Below, piece after piece: positions 30,806 through 39,085 of a stretch of 64,000 nt of DNA. Numbering within the stretch: position 1 is the first letter of the stretch; every line of letters starts with the position of its first letter. Under the pieces are notes generated by a model. It saw only the letters and a list, made by a program, of their open reading frames with translations, was not told the DNA's origin and searched no databases. The stretch is from Trichomonas vaginalis G3 (taxonomy: Eukaryota; Parabasalia; Trichomonadida; Trichomonadidae), in the NCBI RefSeq assembly GCF_026262505.1, contig NC_067206.1, positions 18,931,319-18,995,318 of the forward strand, written 5' to 3'. The position numbers and the translations under genes were made by a program.

Positions 30806-30844
30806 TATGTACATGAAATTTCACTGCATAAAAGGAAAAAACTT

Positions 30845-30919
30845 GCGCGAATCGGGATTTGAACCGAGGTCTTCGACGCCTGTAGCGAGGTAGCCCATAC
30901 CACTGAGCTATGAGCCGCT
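30845..30919 (-). tRNA. tRNA-like sequence, imperfect
   Basis: On the minus strand a D-arm (gctcagtggtatgggc) and a T-loop core (ggttcaaatcc) are spaced as in a tRNA, with a possible anticodon loop ctacagg (anticodon ACA, Cys) between. The acceptor, anticodon and T stems pair poorly when drawn by hand, so it may be a decayed tRNA, a tRNA-derived repeat or an unusual tRNA. The local sequence is far less AT-rich than its surroundings. Confidence 0.35.
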
Positions 30920-31036
30920 TGCATATTTTTAAGTAAAATATAGTATATTTGTCATACAGTGAAGGATGACCAAACTTAAAAAAAAATAAAGTTAGTTTTA
31001 TTTTTTTCTATCTTAAGGAAATTCATGAAAATTCAA

Positions 31037-31092
31037 CGGGTGAGAAAAGAGGTGAAAAAACAGGTGAGATCTCACCACTTCACCTAAAATAT
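31037..31092. repeat. palindromic repeat unit, TCACC type
   Basis: Nearly identical to the unit at 28,910, with the same GGTGAGATCTCACC centre and aaaatatattttt tail; it lies between the tRNA-like sequence and the HNH gene. Confidence 0.75.
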
Positions 31093-31287
31093 ATTTTTCA
31101 ATACTTTTTCAGCACTTTTCCGTAGTTGTATATGAATGACAATTCGAGATAAAATTTCTTCATCTGAAATATTTCTACCGGCATTTGTAAAGATATAGTC
31201 TAACGGTTTTGTATCTGCTACTTTTGTTCTTTGTTTTTCAACCTGAAGCATTTTATATATGTAAAAATATACTGTTTTAAAAACGTT

Positions 31288-31872
31288 TTAAAATGGTATG
31301 CCATATAGCTTCTTGAATTTGTTAAGAAGTATATGAACGTTTTTTCCATCTGTATCTCTAGCGTTTACATAAGCATAGCCTTCCTTAGTAAAACATACTT
31401 GTAATTTTCTATAGTTTACGCCGGTATAAAAGTAGAAAGAGTCTTGTTCTTCGCTATAGTAGTAAAACTCAAGCGTATGCTTACCATAGTCTGTAATTTC
31501 AATTGTTTCATCTTCTAGTTCGTCGACAAATTCGAATACAATATCTCTAAATTTGCTTTTGTTCTTATTGTTTTCAGAACGAGTGACCCAACGTAAGTTT
31601 TCAAGTCTATTGTCGTTTCTTATATGGTTTATATGGTCTACAAAAGGTAAATTGTTAGGATTCGGTATAAAATGAGTTGCAATGACAACATGTTTAAAAT
31701 AGTGTTTTCCACCAATCCTCATCCTAGCATATCCGTCATTTCGCTCACATTCGCTTAAAACTCTTTTTGTCTTTTTGTTTCTGACTTCAAATGACTCACA
31801 ACAGTGAATTTCATATTTCTCATCTAACAAACAAGTTTCCCAACGGTCCTTTCCAACAAACTCAGCGTACAT
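31288..31872 (-). CDS. NUMOD4/HNH homing-type endonuclease, copy B cargo (looks whole)
   Basis: A 194-residue protein. Residues 10-45 fit NUMOD4 (W, YEIH, FEVRNKKTKRVLS); residues 60-105 fit HNH_3: HFIPNPNNLPFVDHINH, then RNDNRLENLRWVTRSENNKN. A C-terminal part of about 90 residues has a second, strand-rich domain. Such enzymes cut DNA and often spread themselves between genomes. An A7TAT7 box lies 12 bp before ATG, as for element genes. The gene stands where A and C carry the polymerase. Confidence 0.8.
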   Translation of the reverse strand: MYAEFVGKDRWETCLLDEKYEIHCCESFEVRNKKTKRVLSECERNDGYARMRIGGKHYFKHVVIATHFIPNPNNLPFVDHINHIRNDNRLENLRWVTRSENNKNKSKFRDIVFEFVDELEDETIEITDYGKHTLEFYYYSEEQDSFYFYTGVNYRKLQVCFTKEGYAYVNARDTDGKNVHILLNKFKKLYGIPF

Positions 31873-31884
31873 TTCAAATAAAAT

Positions 31885-31900
31885 AAAAAAATATTTTTTT
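31885..31900 (-). promoter_or_regulatory. A7TAT7 box upstream of the HNH gene
   Basis: The palindromic A/T box precedes the start at 31,872 by about 12 bp. Confidence 0.5.
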
Positions 31901-31914
31901 TAAAATATGTTGTT

Positions 31915-31990
31915 TTAAATGGTATGCCATTTCATATTTCATCGTCTAACAAACAAGTTTCCCAACGGTCTTTTCCAACAAACTCAGCGT
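31915..31990 (-). pseudogene. remnant of a second HNH gene copy
   Basis: The last codons of the HNH gene (as at 31,288-31,300) and its first codons (as at 31,818-31,872) occur side by side here, as expected if a tandem second copy lost its middle. A second A/T-rich leader follows. Confidence 0.6.
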
Positions 31991-32042
31991 ACAGTTCAAA
32001 TAAAAATAAAAAAATATACTGTTTTAAAAATATTTTTTTCTT

Positions 32043-32628
32043 TTACTTTACGTAACCACCCGCTACCAGAAGTCTTTGACGCCAACCCATACCAGCTAAT
32101 GAAGGTTGAGTTGGTTTAGTTTGGAAACTAAACTTTGGTTTTGGTTTATCTTCAGTTTTTGGTTTTTCTTCTTCTATCGGTTTTTCGTCACTTTTCGGTT
32201 CCTCTGACTTTACCTCACTTGCAGGTATGGTTGTGTCGTCAACATCTTCATAAATATCATATGCCATTTGTTTTTGTTTTCCTTTCAACTTTTTGTGTTT
32301 GTTGTAAAGTTTAGAATATTTCGACTCTAAGTCAATGAGATGTTCTATAATGAACTGTTGATCGGTGAAGTAAACTTTTCCATCTGTTGTCTCGAAAGCT
32401 CCTTCAGACTTCAATATTTTATTTGTGAGAGTCTGTTTCTTTTTTGAGATACTAGCCGTTCCATTTCTATGAAAAGTGACTTTGTAGTTAGGGTTTGTAT
32501 TTCCAGACCTGGCACTTTCTATTATTGAATTTTTCTTCTTCATCTGTAAGTTCTTTGACAGGTTTTGACAATGGTTCTGAACTTTTTGTTTGTGGTGTCA
32601 AATCTACCGTTTCAACTTCTTCGGTCAT
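32043..32628 (-). pseudogene. unknown Lys/Glu/Pro-rich gene, copy B (broken)
   Basis: Equivalent of 17,937-18,519. Most of the protein is open here, including the FIIEHLIDLESKYSKLYNKHK helix and the GMGWRQRLLVAGGYVK end. About one break. Confidence 0.55.
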
Positions 32629-32647
32629 TTCATCTCAGTAAAAAATT

Positions 32648-32800
32648 TTAGTTTGGTTTGTTTTCAACTGGTTGTTGTTGTTTTTTAAGTCGGTCTAAAA
32701 CTTCCTGAGGTATAGGAAGAACTTGACAAACACGTTGTGTAACTGCTGGAAGCCGACAAATCCATCTTGAGCCCATTTGTCTCAATGCTGTATTGTTCAT
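32648..32800 (-). CDS. small conserved protein (50 aa), copy B (looks whole)
   Basis: MNNTALRQMGSRWICRLPAV plus a CQVLPIPQEVLDRLKK segment and a Gln-rich end. It has the same leader and neighbours as in A and C; three copies with variable ends and a fixed middle support coding. Confidence 0.6.
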   Translation of the reverse strand: MNNTALRQMGSRWICRLPAVTQRVCQVLPIPQEVLDRLKKQQQPVENKPN

Positions 32801-32819
32801 TTCATCTCAGTAAAAAACT

Positions 32820-33221
32820 TTACATTCCCCAAGTTTGAGGCGGTTGCGGTTGGTTGTTGTTTACCCACTGTTGTGCATGGTTATATCCTCTGTTAAAGAA
32901 TCTTTCACCTTGGTCCATATAATGCCCTGCTTGGTTATAGTAGGCATTTGCTTTGTTATAATAGTTTCCTGCTTGTCTTCCTACATTGTCCATCCATCCT
33001 TGAACTTTTCCTCTTGTTTCAGGATTTGGAATAAGATTTGTTGCATCTCGTGCTGCATCCCAACCTTTCTGTACAGTTTGTATAATAGGCTGAGCTTTGT
33101 CTTTCAGTATACCTAATGTACTCAAAATCTTCCTTCCAACTCCAAATGCACCTCTGGCTATTGTTCCCACTGCGGGTAAAAATCTAGATGCGACTCCTGC
33201 TAATGCGCCAAATAAACCCAT
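32820..33221 (-). CDS. amphipathic-helix protein (133 aa), copy B (looks whole)
   Basis: Same length as in A with a few substitutions (for example GAFGVGRK, NAYYNQAG). Conservation of length and of both N-terminal amphipathic segments suggests the protein was under selection before the copies separated. It diverges from the integrase. Confidence 0.65.
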   Translation of the reverse strand: MGLFGALAGVASRFLPAVGTIARGAFGVGRKILSTLGILKDKAQPIIQTVQKGWDAARDATNLIPNPETRGKVQGWMDNVGRQAGNYYNKANAYYNQAGHYMDQGERFFNRGYNHAQQWVNNNQPQPPQTWGM

Positions 33222-33238
33222 TTCTTACAGGGTAAAAA

Positions 33239-34198
33239 ATGACGAATCCAAACAAGGACCCCTATGTTTCTAAAGCGACAAAGAAAGCACTCATGATAAA
33301 AATCTTTAGTTCAACACCAAATGCTTGGTTTATGGATATCTTGGAAAACATTCCGAGGTATAGAGAAGATGGACCACCATACTGGTTAATATTTGTCGGT
33401 CAAAACACAAGATACTGTGAAGCCATACCATTACAGTCCAAAAATATTTTAGATATCTTAGCAGCTTTGACAATATTCGTTGACAAATACCATCCAACAA
33501 AACTGACATCTGACTGTGAAAGTTCTTTCAAATCAGATGATGTAAAAAACTATCTGCGTTCAAAAAATGTAAACCAATATTTCATTGTCGACCAAAACCA
33601 TTCTGCTCTTGGTGTCATTGACGGTTGTATAAAAATCTTAAGAGACTTAAACCAACCACAAGGTGGTGAAGCAAATGAAATGTCATATGACGACAAATAT
33701 AGACATTTCTCCATGGCAAAGATGAGACAAGTTTTAAATATTTACAATAGCCGTAAACAAAAAGGTTTGGGAAACCACTCCCCCGAAGAAATGAAAAACA
33801 ACCCCGACTTAGAGAAAGACTATATATTTAATAGTTTAGTCAAAAGAGACAAACAAGAAAGAATGCCGGGCTTCAAACTTCAGAAAGGTGACAAAGTAAA
33901 AATAGAAATACCTAAACGCGACCCATATGAAAATACTATTGACTATGACAACAATGGGAACTCGACAGGTACTCACGTTCGTGTTCGTAAAAATAGAAGA
34001 AAGTATACAAGAGAATATTATGAAGTTTTAGGCAAACATGGCAAAATGTACAGACTGCAAGCAGAAGATAAAACTACTATTGTCAGACCTCGTTTCAAAC
34101 TTGTTAAGGTTCAAGGTGGTATACTTTCAAAGACAGTTCCTAACAAATATAAGACAACTCCTGACGAATATGCTAAAGAAGTTGAAAATGACGACTAA
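33239..34198 (+). CDS. retroviral-type integrase, copy B (looks whole)
   Basis: A 319-residue protein. An N-terminal part of about 25 residues leads into the RNase H-like catalytic core (residues 30-140: WFMDILENIPRY, LTSDCESSF, NHSALGVID). A linker with MSYDDKYRHFSMAKMRQVLN and NHSPEEMKNNPDL follows, as in Polinton and Ty3-type integrases, then a C-terminal SH3/chromo-like domain (residues 215-305: KGDKVKIEIPKRD, RKYTREYYEVLGKHG, RPRFKLVKV). In the family it joins element ends to host DNA in the nucleus. It is 17 bp from the divergent amphipathic gene, and its stop overlaps that of the convergent fibre gene by four bases. Confidence 0.85.
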   Translation: MTNPNKDPYVSKATKKALMIKIFSSTPNAWFMDILENIPRYREDGPPYWLIFVGQNTRYCEAIPLQSKNILDILAALTIFVDKYHPTKLTSDCESSFKSDDVKNYLRSKNVNQYFIVDQNHSALGVIDGCIKILRDLNQPQGGEANEMSYDDKYRHFSMAKMRQVLNIYNSRKQKGLGNHSPEEMKNNPDLEKDYIFNSLVKRDKQERMPGFKLQKGDKVKIEIPKRDPYENTIDYDNNGNSTGTHVRVRKNRRKYTREYYEVLGKHGKMYRLQAEDKTTIVRPRFKLVKVQGGILSKTVPNKYKTTPDEYAKEVENDD

Positions 34199-35484
34199 GC
34201 ATTTCTATACCATGCGTAAACTGTCATGTAAGGTGGCATGTAGTCTTTACTCTGTCCCGTTGTTTGTGTATATCCTGTAACGCGATGTGTATGGTTTCCA
34301 TCTCCCTGAGTGTCACTCCAGTAACAATTTATAGCAAACTGAACGTCGTCTTTAACATCATATCCTTTACCTTTTTTCAAGGCGTGCCAATCCCAAAATT
34401 TATGCTTATGCCAACCTGCTTGAGATGTACTTAAATCTACGTAGTGACTGTGTGCAGGTAGGTTTTCACCTGAAATCGTTTTACTCCCACCTGTTTCCTT
34501 TGAAGAGTTTGCACAATACAAAAACCTGTCGACTATTTGAGTCCAAGTTCCGAGACCAAGTACTACTTCTGGTCTGGTAGAGTTCATTGACGTGTAAATA
34601 GAACCTATAGGATATAGTGTTTGAAGTATTTCTGTCTTTAACGTTTGAAGCTCTGTTTTGTCAGCTTTTTTATATAACTTTTCTTCAAGTTCATTTACGT
34701 CAGAGATGCTATGTCTATGATATTTTTGTGGGTATGTTCCTTCTGTCCATGCGAAAATACGTTCTTTTGTTGCATCTACATATCCTTTTATCCATGTCGA
34801 GTCTGCTTTTGTATTCCTTAACTCTGTAACACCTTTCTCAAGCTCTTTCAACTGTTGTCCATCTTCCATTAAACCTCTGGTATGACTTGAAACCGTTTGT
34901 GCCAACATATCTACAGTTTCTTTGTCGGCTTTAAGGTCTAAACACCCTGAAACCCATCCTGTATTGGCTTTACCTTCTAAAATCTTCGATGTCCGTTCAT
35001 GGTACCATTCAACCCTTTTTATAATTTCATTGTCTTTTTCATCCACATATTCCTTATCTGCCTTCTTCACTAACCCACTAGCCAGATATGCTAACTCATC
35101 GTCAACATACTCTTTGTCAGCTTTCTTTTCAACATCCTCTTTTGTTGCATATGTTGCATCTGCTCTGTCATGTTCTTCTTGAACTTTTTCAATGACATAC
35201 TCTTTGTCAGCTTTGTTGTCAATATCTGCTTTCAAAAGAAGTTCATCTATAGGTTTCTCGTTTAAAGTTCTTTTTGTTGGATTTATACAAACAGTATGGT
35301 TCTTACTGTCTTGAAACAGAAACTCGTCTGTCAATGGGTTTATCGTCAGTTTTAAGTTTCCTTCTTTCAATGACTCAGATATCTTAGAATAGTTTGAAAA
35401 GTTTGTTGTGTTCTTATTTAGAGCTTGCACAATGAGTTGTCGGTTGTGTTGTATTTCTCTCATAGACGCTGTTTCTTTCGACAT
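34195..35484 (-). CDS. phage-like tail-fibre / receptor-binding protein, copy B (looks whole)
   Basis: A 429-residue protein. Residues 1-85 form an N-terminal domain (MREIQHNRQLIVQALNKN, TVCINPTKRTLNEKP) that is nearly constant between copies. Residues 85-290 form a stalk with repeated KADKEYVDE-type heptad-like words, expected to trimerise. Residues 295-429 form a tip of the phage short-tail-fibre/collar type: YPIGSIYTSMNSTRPE, GTWTQIVDRFLYCA, GGSKTISGENLPAHSHY, several His-Xaa-His words and a YMPPYMTVYAWYR end. In phages this fold binds host receptors. In a Polinton it would be a candidate spike. Confidence 0.75.
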   Translation of the reverse strand: MSKETASMREIQHNRQLIVQALNKNTTNFSNYSKISESLKEGNLKLTINPLTDEFLFQDSKNHTVCINPTKRTLNEKPIDELLLKADIDNKADKEYVIEKVQEEHDRADATYATKEDVEKKADKEYVDDELAYLASGLVKKADKEYVDEKDNEIIKRVEWYHERTSKILEGKANTGWVSGCLDLKADKETVDMLAQTVSSHTRGLMEDGQQLKELEKGVTELRNTKADSTWIKGYVDATKERIFAWTEGTYPQKYHRHSISDVNELEEKLYKKADKTELQTLKTEILQTLYPIGSIYTSMNSTRPEVVLGLGTWTQIVDRFLYCANSSKETGGSKTISGENLPAHSHYVDLSTSQAGWHKHKFWDWHALKKGKGYDVKDDVQFAINCYWSDTQGDGNHTHRVTGYTQTTGQSKDYMPPYMTVYAWYRNA

Positions 35485-35502
35485 TTTTATTCTAGATAAA
35501 AT

Positions 35503-36348
35503 ATGCTTTCAATAGAAAAAGAAAATTCAAGAGTTGCTACAACTAAACCATTAGATGAACTTTTTACGAATGTCGGTCAAAAGTTTGAGACAGAGACCGT
35601 AAAGCATGAAGGCTATCGTTTGACTACCCGTTAAGATGGTTAAGAGACCCATCCGTCACAAAAGCTATTGGCTTTCGTAGAATGAAGTTCATTTCAGAAG
35701 CCATACATGGTTTCCCATTTACGGTCGTTTTGAAGTTCGATACTATAACAAAGAAAAACGTACGTATGAGAAATTTGAACAGGGAAAACTTTTACAAGTG
35801 AATTTGCTTGTAAACTTAGAAACAACTCTTCAAGCTTTTCAAGAAAAAATAAACGATATCTATCTCGAATATGCAAAACAGTATAACATTGACGAGGGAG
35901 AGTACCATCTCGATATTATTTATGACAGGAAAAATGCAACTGTTAAAATCAATAAAATAGAAGACCTTGGAGAAAACGTTTATATTTCTACAAAATATAA
36001 CAACTTGGCATGGCATAGATTTTTGAGGATGTTAAATCAGCCTGCATGGTATCCAGTACACCCGGACTATTATGAAGTCGAAAACCCTAATGGAACATAT
36101 GAAAATGTTTTCGACTCAGATGCTATTATAGTTCATGCTTCATTTTCTGGTGCACAAAACTCTTTTTTATGCTTGGCAAATGACTTTTACGAAAACCTAC
36201 AAAGCTATATGAACCACCAAGTGGAAGTATTTCAGACTTTCAAGTATGGTTTACTACAGATGGAAGAAAGAGAATAATTCCATTATACCACGCGTTTTAC
36301 TTAGAACTTAGTTTCATATACAACTACTATCGAACGGTAAAAATATGA
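35503..36348 (+). pseudogene. unknown plus-strand gene diverging from the fibre gene, copy B (broken)
   Basis: Begins MLSIEKENSRVATTKPLDEL. The middle (IEDLGENVYISTKYNNLAW) has a different sequence from copy A, while the flanking segments are nearly identical to A. Broken, two or three breaks. Confidence 0.5.
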
Positions 36349-36352
36349 TTTT

Positions 36353-36595
36353 TTAATACGGTTGAGGTGTTGGATTTGGTTGCCAACTAGACTGTGGTGC
36401 AGGTTCAGGCTGTTGTATAACAGGAGCTTGCTCTTCTGGTTCAGGGTCTTTAGGTATAATACCAACGAACTGACCTACTCTTTTGCCAATATTTTTGACT
36501 CCGTTCCAAATTCCTCTTCCGACGGTTTTTATTCCATTCCATATACCTCTTCCAACATTTCGAAAGAAGTTTCCTATTCTTCCAAAGAAACCCAT
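36353..36595 (-). CDS. amphipathic peptide (80 aa), copy B (looks whole)
   Basis: Begins MGFFGRIGNFFRNVGRGIW, with three tandem GIWNG(I/V)K-type amphipathic repeats up to about residue 45, then an acidic Pro/Gln-rich tail ending PTPQPY. The front resembles membrane-disrupting peptides and, in general design, the lytic helix of adenovirus protein VI; this is analogy, not homology. Met-Gly at the start could be myristoylated. It has the same Met-Gly-hydrophobic opening as the 133-residue protein. Confidence 0.6.
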   Translation of the reverse strand: MGFFGRIGNFFRNVGRGIWNGIKTVGRGIWNGVKNIGKRVGQFVGIIPKDPEPEEQAPVIQQPEPAPQSSWQPNPTPQPY

Positions 36596-36616
36596 TTTAC
36601 TATATGTAAAAATCTA

Positions 36617-36975
36617 ATGTCCACCTAGTCTCTTACGTTTCCTTCTGAGTTCCATAGCATTCTTTAACTGGAGCTCATACATTCTATTTCTCCTCTGGTA
36701 GAAAACATACTCTGGGTCAACTCCTGTGTTCGCGTCATCTGCATAGAGTTGTTATATCCCACTTCAGGGTTTGTATAAAACTCTTTCCATCTCATATTTG
36801 CATACCATGGTGGTAAGCCTAACGCAGCGTCATTTGACATGGCAGTTTGCATTTGTACATCTGTTGGCACTTGACCATAGTTTGCCATTGCAGTTTGTAT
36901 TCTAACTTCATTTGGAATATTCTCTGGGTTTGGTTGTCCAGGTTGCTGTGCATTCGCTAAGTTCTGTGCGTCCAT
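36617..36975 (-). pseudogene. unknown Asn/Gln/Met-rich gene, copy B (broken)
   Basis: Starts MDAQNLANAQQPGQPNPEN, with two diverged repeats of the form VRIQTAMANYGQVP / VQMQTAMSNDAALG, a Trp-rich PPWYANMRWKEFY segment and a basic Arg/Lys-rich end in another frame. A basic tail with a Gln-rich front could fit a DNA-associated virion protein. About one break. Confidence 0.4.
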
Positions 36976-36998
36976 TTAATATTAGATAAAAATATCTC

Positions 36999-37130
36999 TT
37001 ACGAGTACATATACCGAACATTTGCAGGCATTGGTTCATCTTCATATTCTCTGTACTTTTCTGCCACGTCAAATAAGTAAATGACACAATGGAAAAAACC
37101 TAAAACAAGTAGTCCTATTTCAAACCACAT
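36999..37130 (-). CDS. small membrane protein (43 aa), copy B (looks whole)
   Basis: MWFEIGLLVLGFFHCVIYLF is a single hydrophobic helix at the N-terminus, followed by a charged DVAEKYREYEDEP tail. Its start overlaps the end of the Dam gene by 16 bp in another frame, a typical compact viral arrangement. No counterpart is visible in A or C within the window. Confidence 0.5.
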   Translation of the reverse strand: MWFEIGLLVLGFFHCVIYLFDVAEKYREYEDEPMPANVRYMYS

Positions 37131-37934
37131 TTACTTACTAGTAAAATTTCTTTGTTGTGACACTTTTTCCGGTTTATAGGACCTCTCTCATATTCTATCT
37201 TATCGTATCTAAACTCATAGTCATGTATGTCCTCTAACCATCTCATGACACTTTCCAAACCACTTTTATCGGATGTAAAGTAAAAGCATGGATGGTTATG
37301 TAAAACGTCTAAAGTTTCTAAAGAGTCTCTCAAAGTCCAGTCTACTTGGTATTGAAAATCGTATGTGTTATAGAACGGCGGGTCTACTATAAAGAAAACA
37401 TTTTCCTTGTTTTTATATTTTTCATACAACTCTGTCCAATGACATCTCACAAACTCTATACCCTCAGTATATTTTTCTATGTTCTCTTTGAAAACCTTTG
37501 TATAGTTAAGATATAAAACGTTTGACATAAGTGTTTCAATGTCATGAACTCTTATAGAACCACTATATAATAGTCTAGAAGATATACTATCCCAGTCAAT
37601 ATACTCTGCCTTTTTCAAAACCTCTCTGACAGTATTTTTCTTATCTAATGGTATACGTTCCATCTTACCTATAGGTATCTTTTCTTTTAACTCTTTCAAT
37701 ATTTTGTTTTGTGTCTGGTATATGTTTGAGACGGTTCATATAGTTGTCGAAGTCATTGCATATAATCTTTGAGTCTGGGAATACGGTATGGCACAAATGA
37801 GATATATAGAAACTTCCACCGAACAAATCTACAAATGTTAGACCATTCGGTAGTTTCTTAAGTTCTCTCAATAGAATATCTTTACATCTACTCTTATTTC
37901 CAAAGAAGGGTAACGGTGGTTTTGTAAAATTCAT
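37115..37934 (-). pseudogene. Dam-type DNA adenine methyltransferase gene, copy B cargo (broken)
   Basis: The N-terminal part shows the D12-class start PLPFFGNKSRCKDILL and LTFVDLFGGSFYISHL (AdoMet-binding region); the later part shows FFIVDPPFYNTYDF, the DPPY-type catalytic motif. About 270 residues in total, the usual Dam length. The family methylates adenine N6. Trichomonads use N6-adenine methylation and carry an expanded set of such genes. A variant A/T box precedes the start. It is the last gene before the right terminal region. About one break. Confidence 0.75.
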
Positions 37935-37974
37935 TTTATATATATAATAAAAAATGTTTTTACCCGAAAAGTGA

Positions 37975-38560
37975 CAGATGTTTTATTGTGACTTCTTCGT
38001 AAAGACTTTGTTGAGATTTCTTCGTAAATGAGTGTAAATGACCCAAAAATATATTTTAGGGTAGAAGGGTATATCTAACCTCTTTTCTACCCTCATTTCT
38101 ACCCTCTTGAATTTTCATGAATTTTACACCAAAAATATATTTTAGGTGAAGAGGTGAGATTTCACCTCTTTTTTCACCTCATTTCTCACCTCTTGAATTT
38201 TCATGAATTTCTTCGTAAAGACTTTGTTAAGACTTCTTCATCTAATTTCTCATGAACTTTCTTGTCTATGTTTTGTTGAGATTTCTTCGTAAAGACTTTG
38301 TTGAGATTTCTTCGTAAATGACCCTAGTAGTATATTTTTGGTGTAAATTTCATGAAAATTCAAGAGGTGAGAAAAGAGGTGAAAAAACAGGTGAAATCTC
38401 ACCTCTTCACCTAAACATTATTTTTGGTGTAAAATTCTGAGTAAAATGACAGATGGAACACATACTTTTTCAGTAAGTACATATGGGGTAGAAAAGAGGG
38501 TAGAAAACGGGGTAGATATACCCTTCTACCCTAAAATATATTTTTGTCTGATTTACGCTC
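37975..38560. repeat. right subterminal repeats of copy B
   Basis: The stretch holds irregular cttcgtaaagactttgttgag units (37,993-38,040; 38,207-38,325) and four palindromic units: TACCC type at 38,058-38,105 and 38,484-38,534, TCACC type at 38,141-38,200 and 38,362-38,412. No gene is seen. Confidence 0.75.
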
Positions 38561-38822
38561 ATTACGATGAAGTTTTGACAAAGTCTTTACGAAGAAATCT
38601 TGACAAAGTCTTTACGAAGAAATCTTGACAAAGTCTTTACGATGAAGTTTTGACAAAGTCTTTACGATGAAGTTTTGACAAAGTCTTTACGATGAAGTTT
38701 TGACAAAGTCTTTACGATGAAATCTTGACAAAGTCTTTACGATGAAATCTTGACAAAGTCTTTACGATGAAATCTTGACAAAGTCTTTACGATGAAATCT
38801 TGACAAAGTCTTTACGATGAAA
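38561..38822 (+). repeat. 25-bp tandem array, about ten units (copy B, right end)
   Basis: Units of tttacgatgaaatcttgaca plus aagtc, with a g/a and a tt/ct variant, recur every 25 bp. The inverted equivalent lies at the left end of copy C, so these belong to the terminal inverted regions. Confidence 0.85.
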
Positions 38823-38837
38823 TTCATGAAAATTCAA

Positions 38838-38892
38838 GAGGTGAAAAATGAGGTGAAAAAACAGGTGAAATCTCACCTCTTCACCTAAAATA
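38838..38892. repeat. palindromic repeat unit, TCACC type
   Basis: aggtgaaaaatgaggtgaa leads to ggtgaaatctcacc and a cttcacct arm, followed by aaaatatattttt. Confidence 0.7.
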
Positions 38893-38947
38893 TATTTTTA
38901 TTGAATTCTGTATAATATTCTGAGTAATATGACAGATGTTTATATAA

Positions 38948-39030
38948 CACTTTCTCCGGTTTATAGGACCTCTCTCATATTCTATCTTGTCATATCAAAA
39001 CTCATAGTCATGTTTGTCCTCTAAGACTTC
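38948..39030 (-). repeat. duplicated fragment of the Dam gene end
   Basis: cactttctccggtttatagg to tcatgtttgtcctctaa repeats 37,160-37,225 with a few changes, about 1.75 kb from the original, just inside the right terminus. Confidence 0.75.
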
Positions 39031-39047
39031 ATTTATACTAAACATCT

Positions 39048-39085
39048 TCAGGGCTAGAAGGCACGAAGTGCCTGGAAGCCCCACT
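39048..39085 (-). repeat. right terminal inverted repeat of copy B, with hairpin
   Basis: These 38 bases are the exact inverse of 42,168-42,205. Read from the tip, the terminus starts AGTGGGGCTTCCAGG and holds an AGGCAC-TTC-GTGCCT hairpin. Polinton ends typically start with AG. Outside it lie three bases and a run of about 24 T. Confidence 0.85.

Larger units (their letters stand above)
22401..39085 (+). mobile_element. Polinton/Maverick copy B, left part missing, right terminus present
   Basis: Copy B begins inside the helicase gene and ends at a terminal repeat ending CCCCACT at 39,085. Parts: helicase, ATPase and unknown-gene remnants (22.4-28.8 kb), KilA-N, a minisatellite locus, a tRNA-like sequence, HNH gene, three small minus genes, integrase, fibre, unknown gene, peptide genes, Dam methylase, subterminal repeats. 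Capsid genes and polymerase are absent from the window part. The left third is heavily broken (dozens of breaks); the right half has several genes that look whole, including integrase and fibre. Confidence 0.8.

Noticed and set aside
38561-38822. Regular 25-bp repeats resembling a CRISPR array
   Set aside because: The repeats are directly tandem with no unique spacers, and no Cas genes are present.
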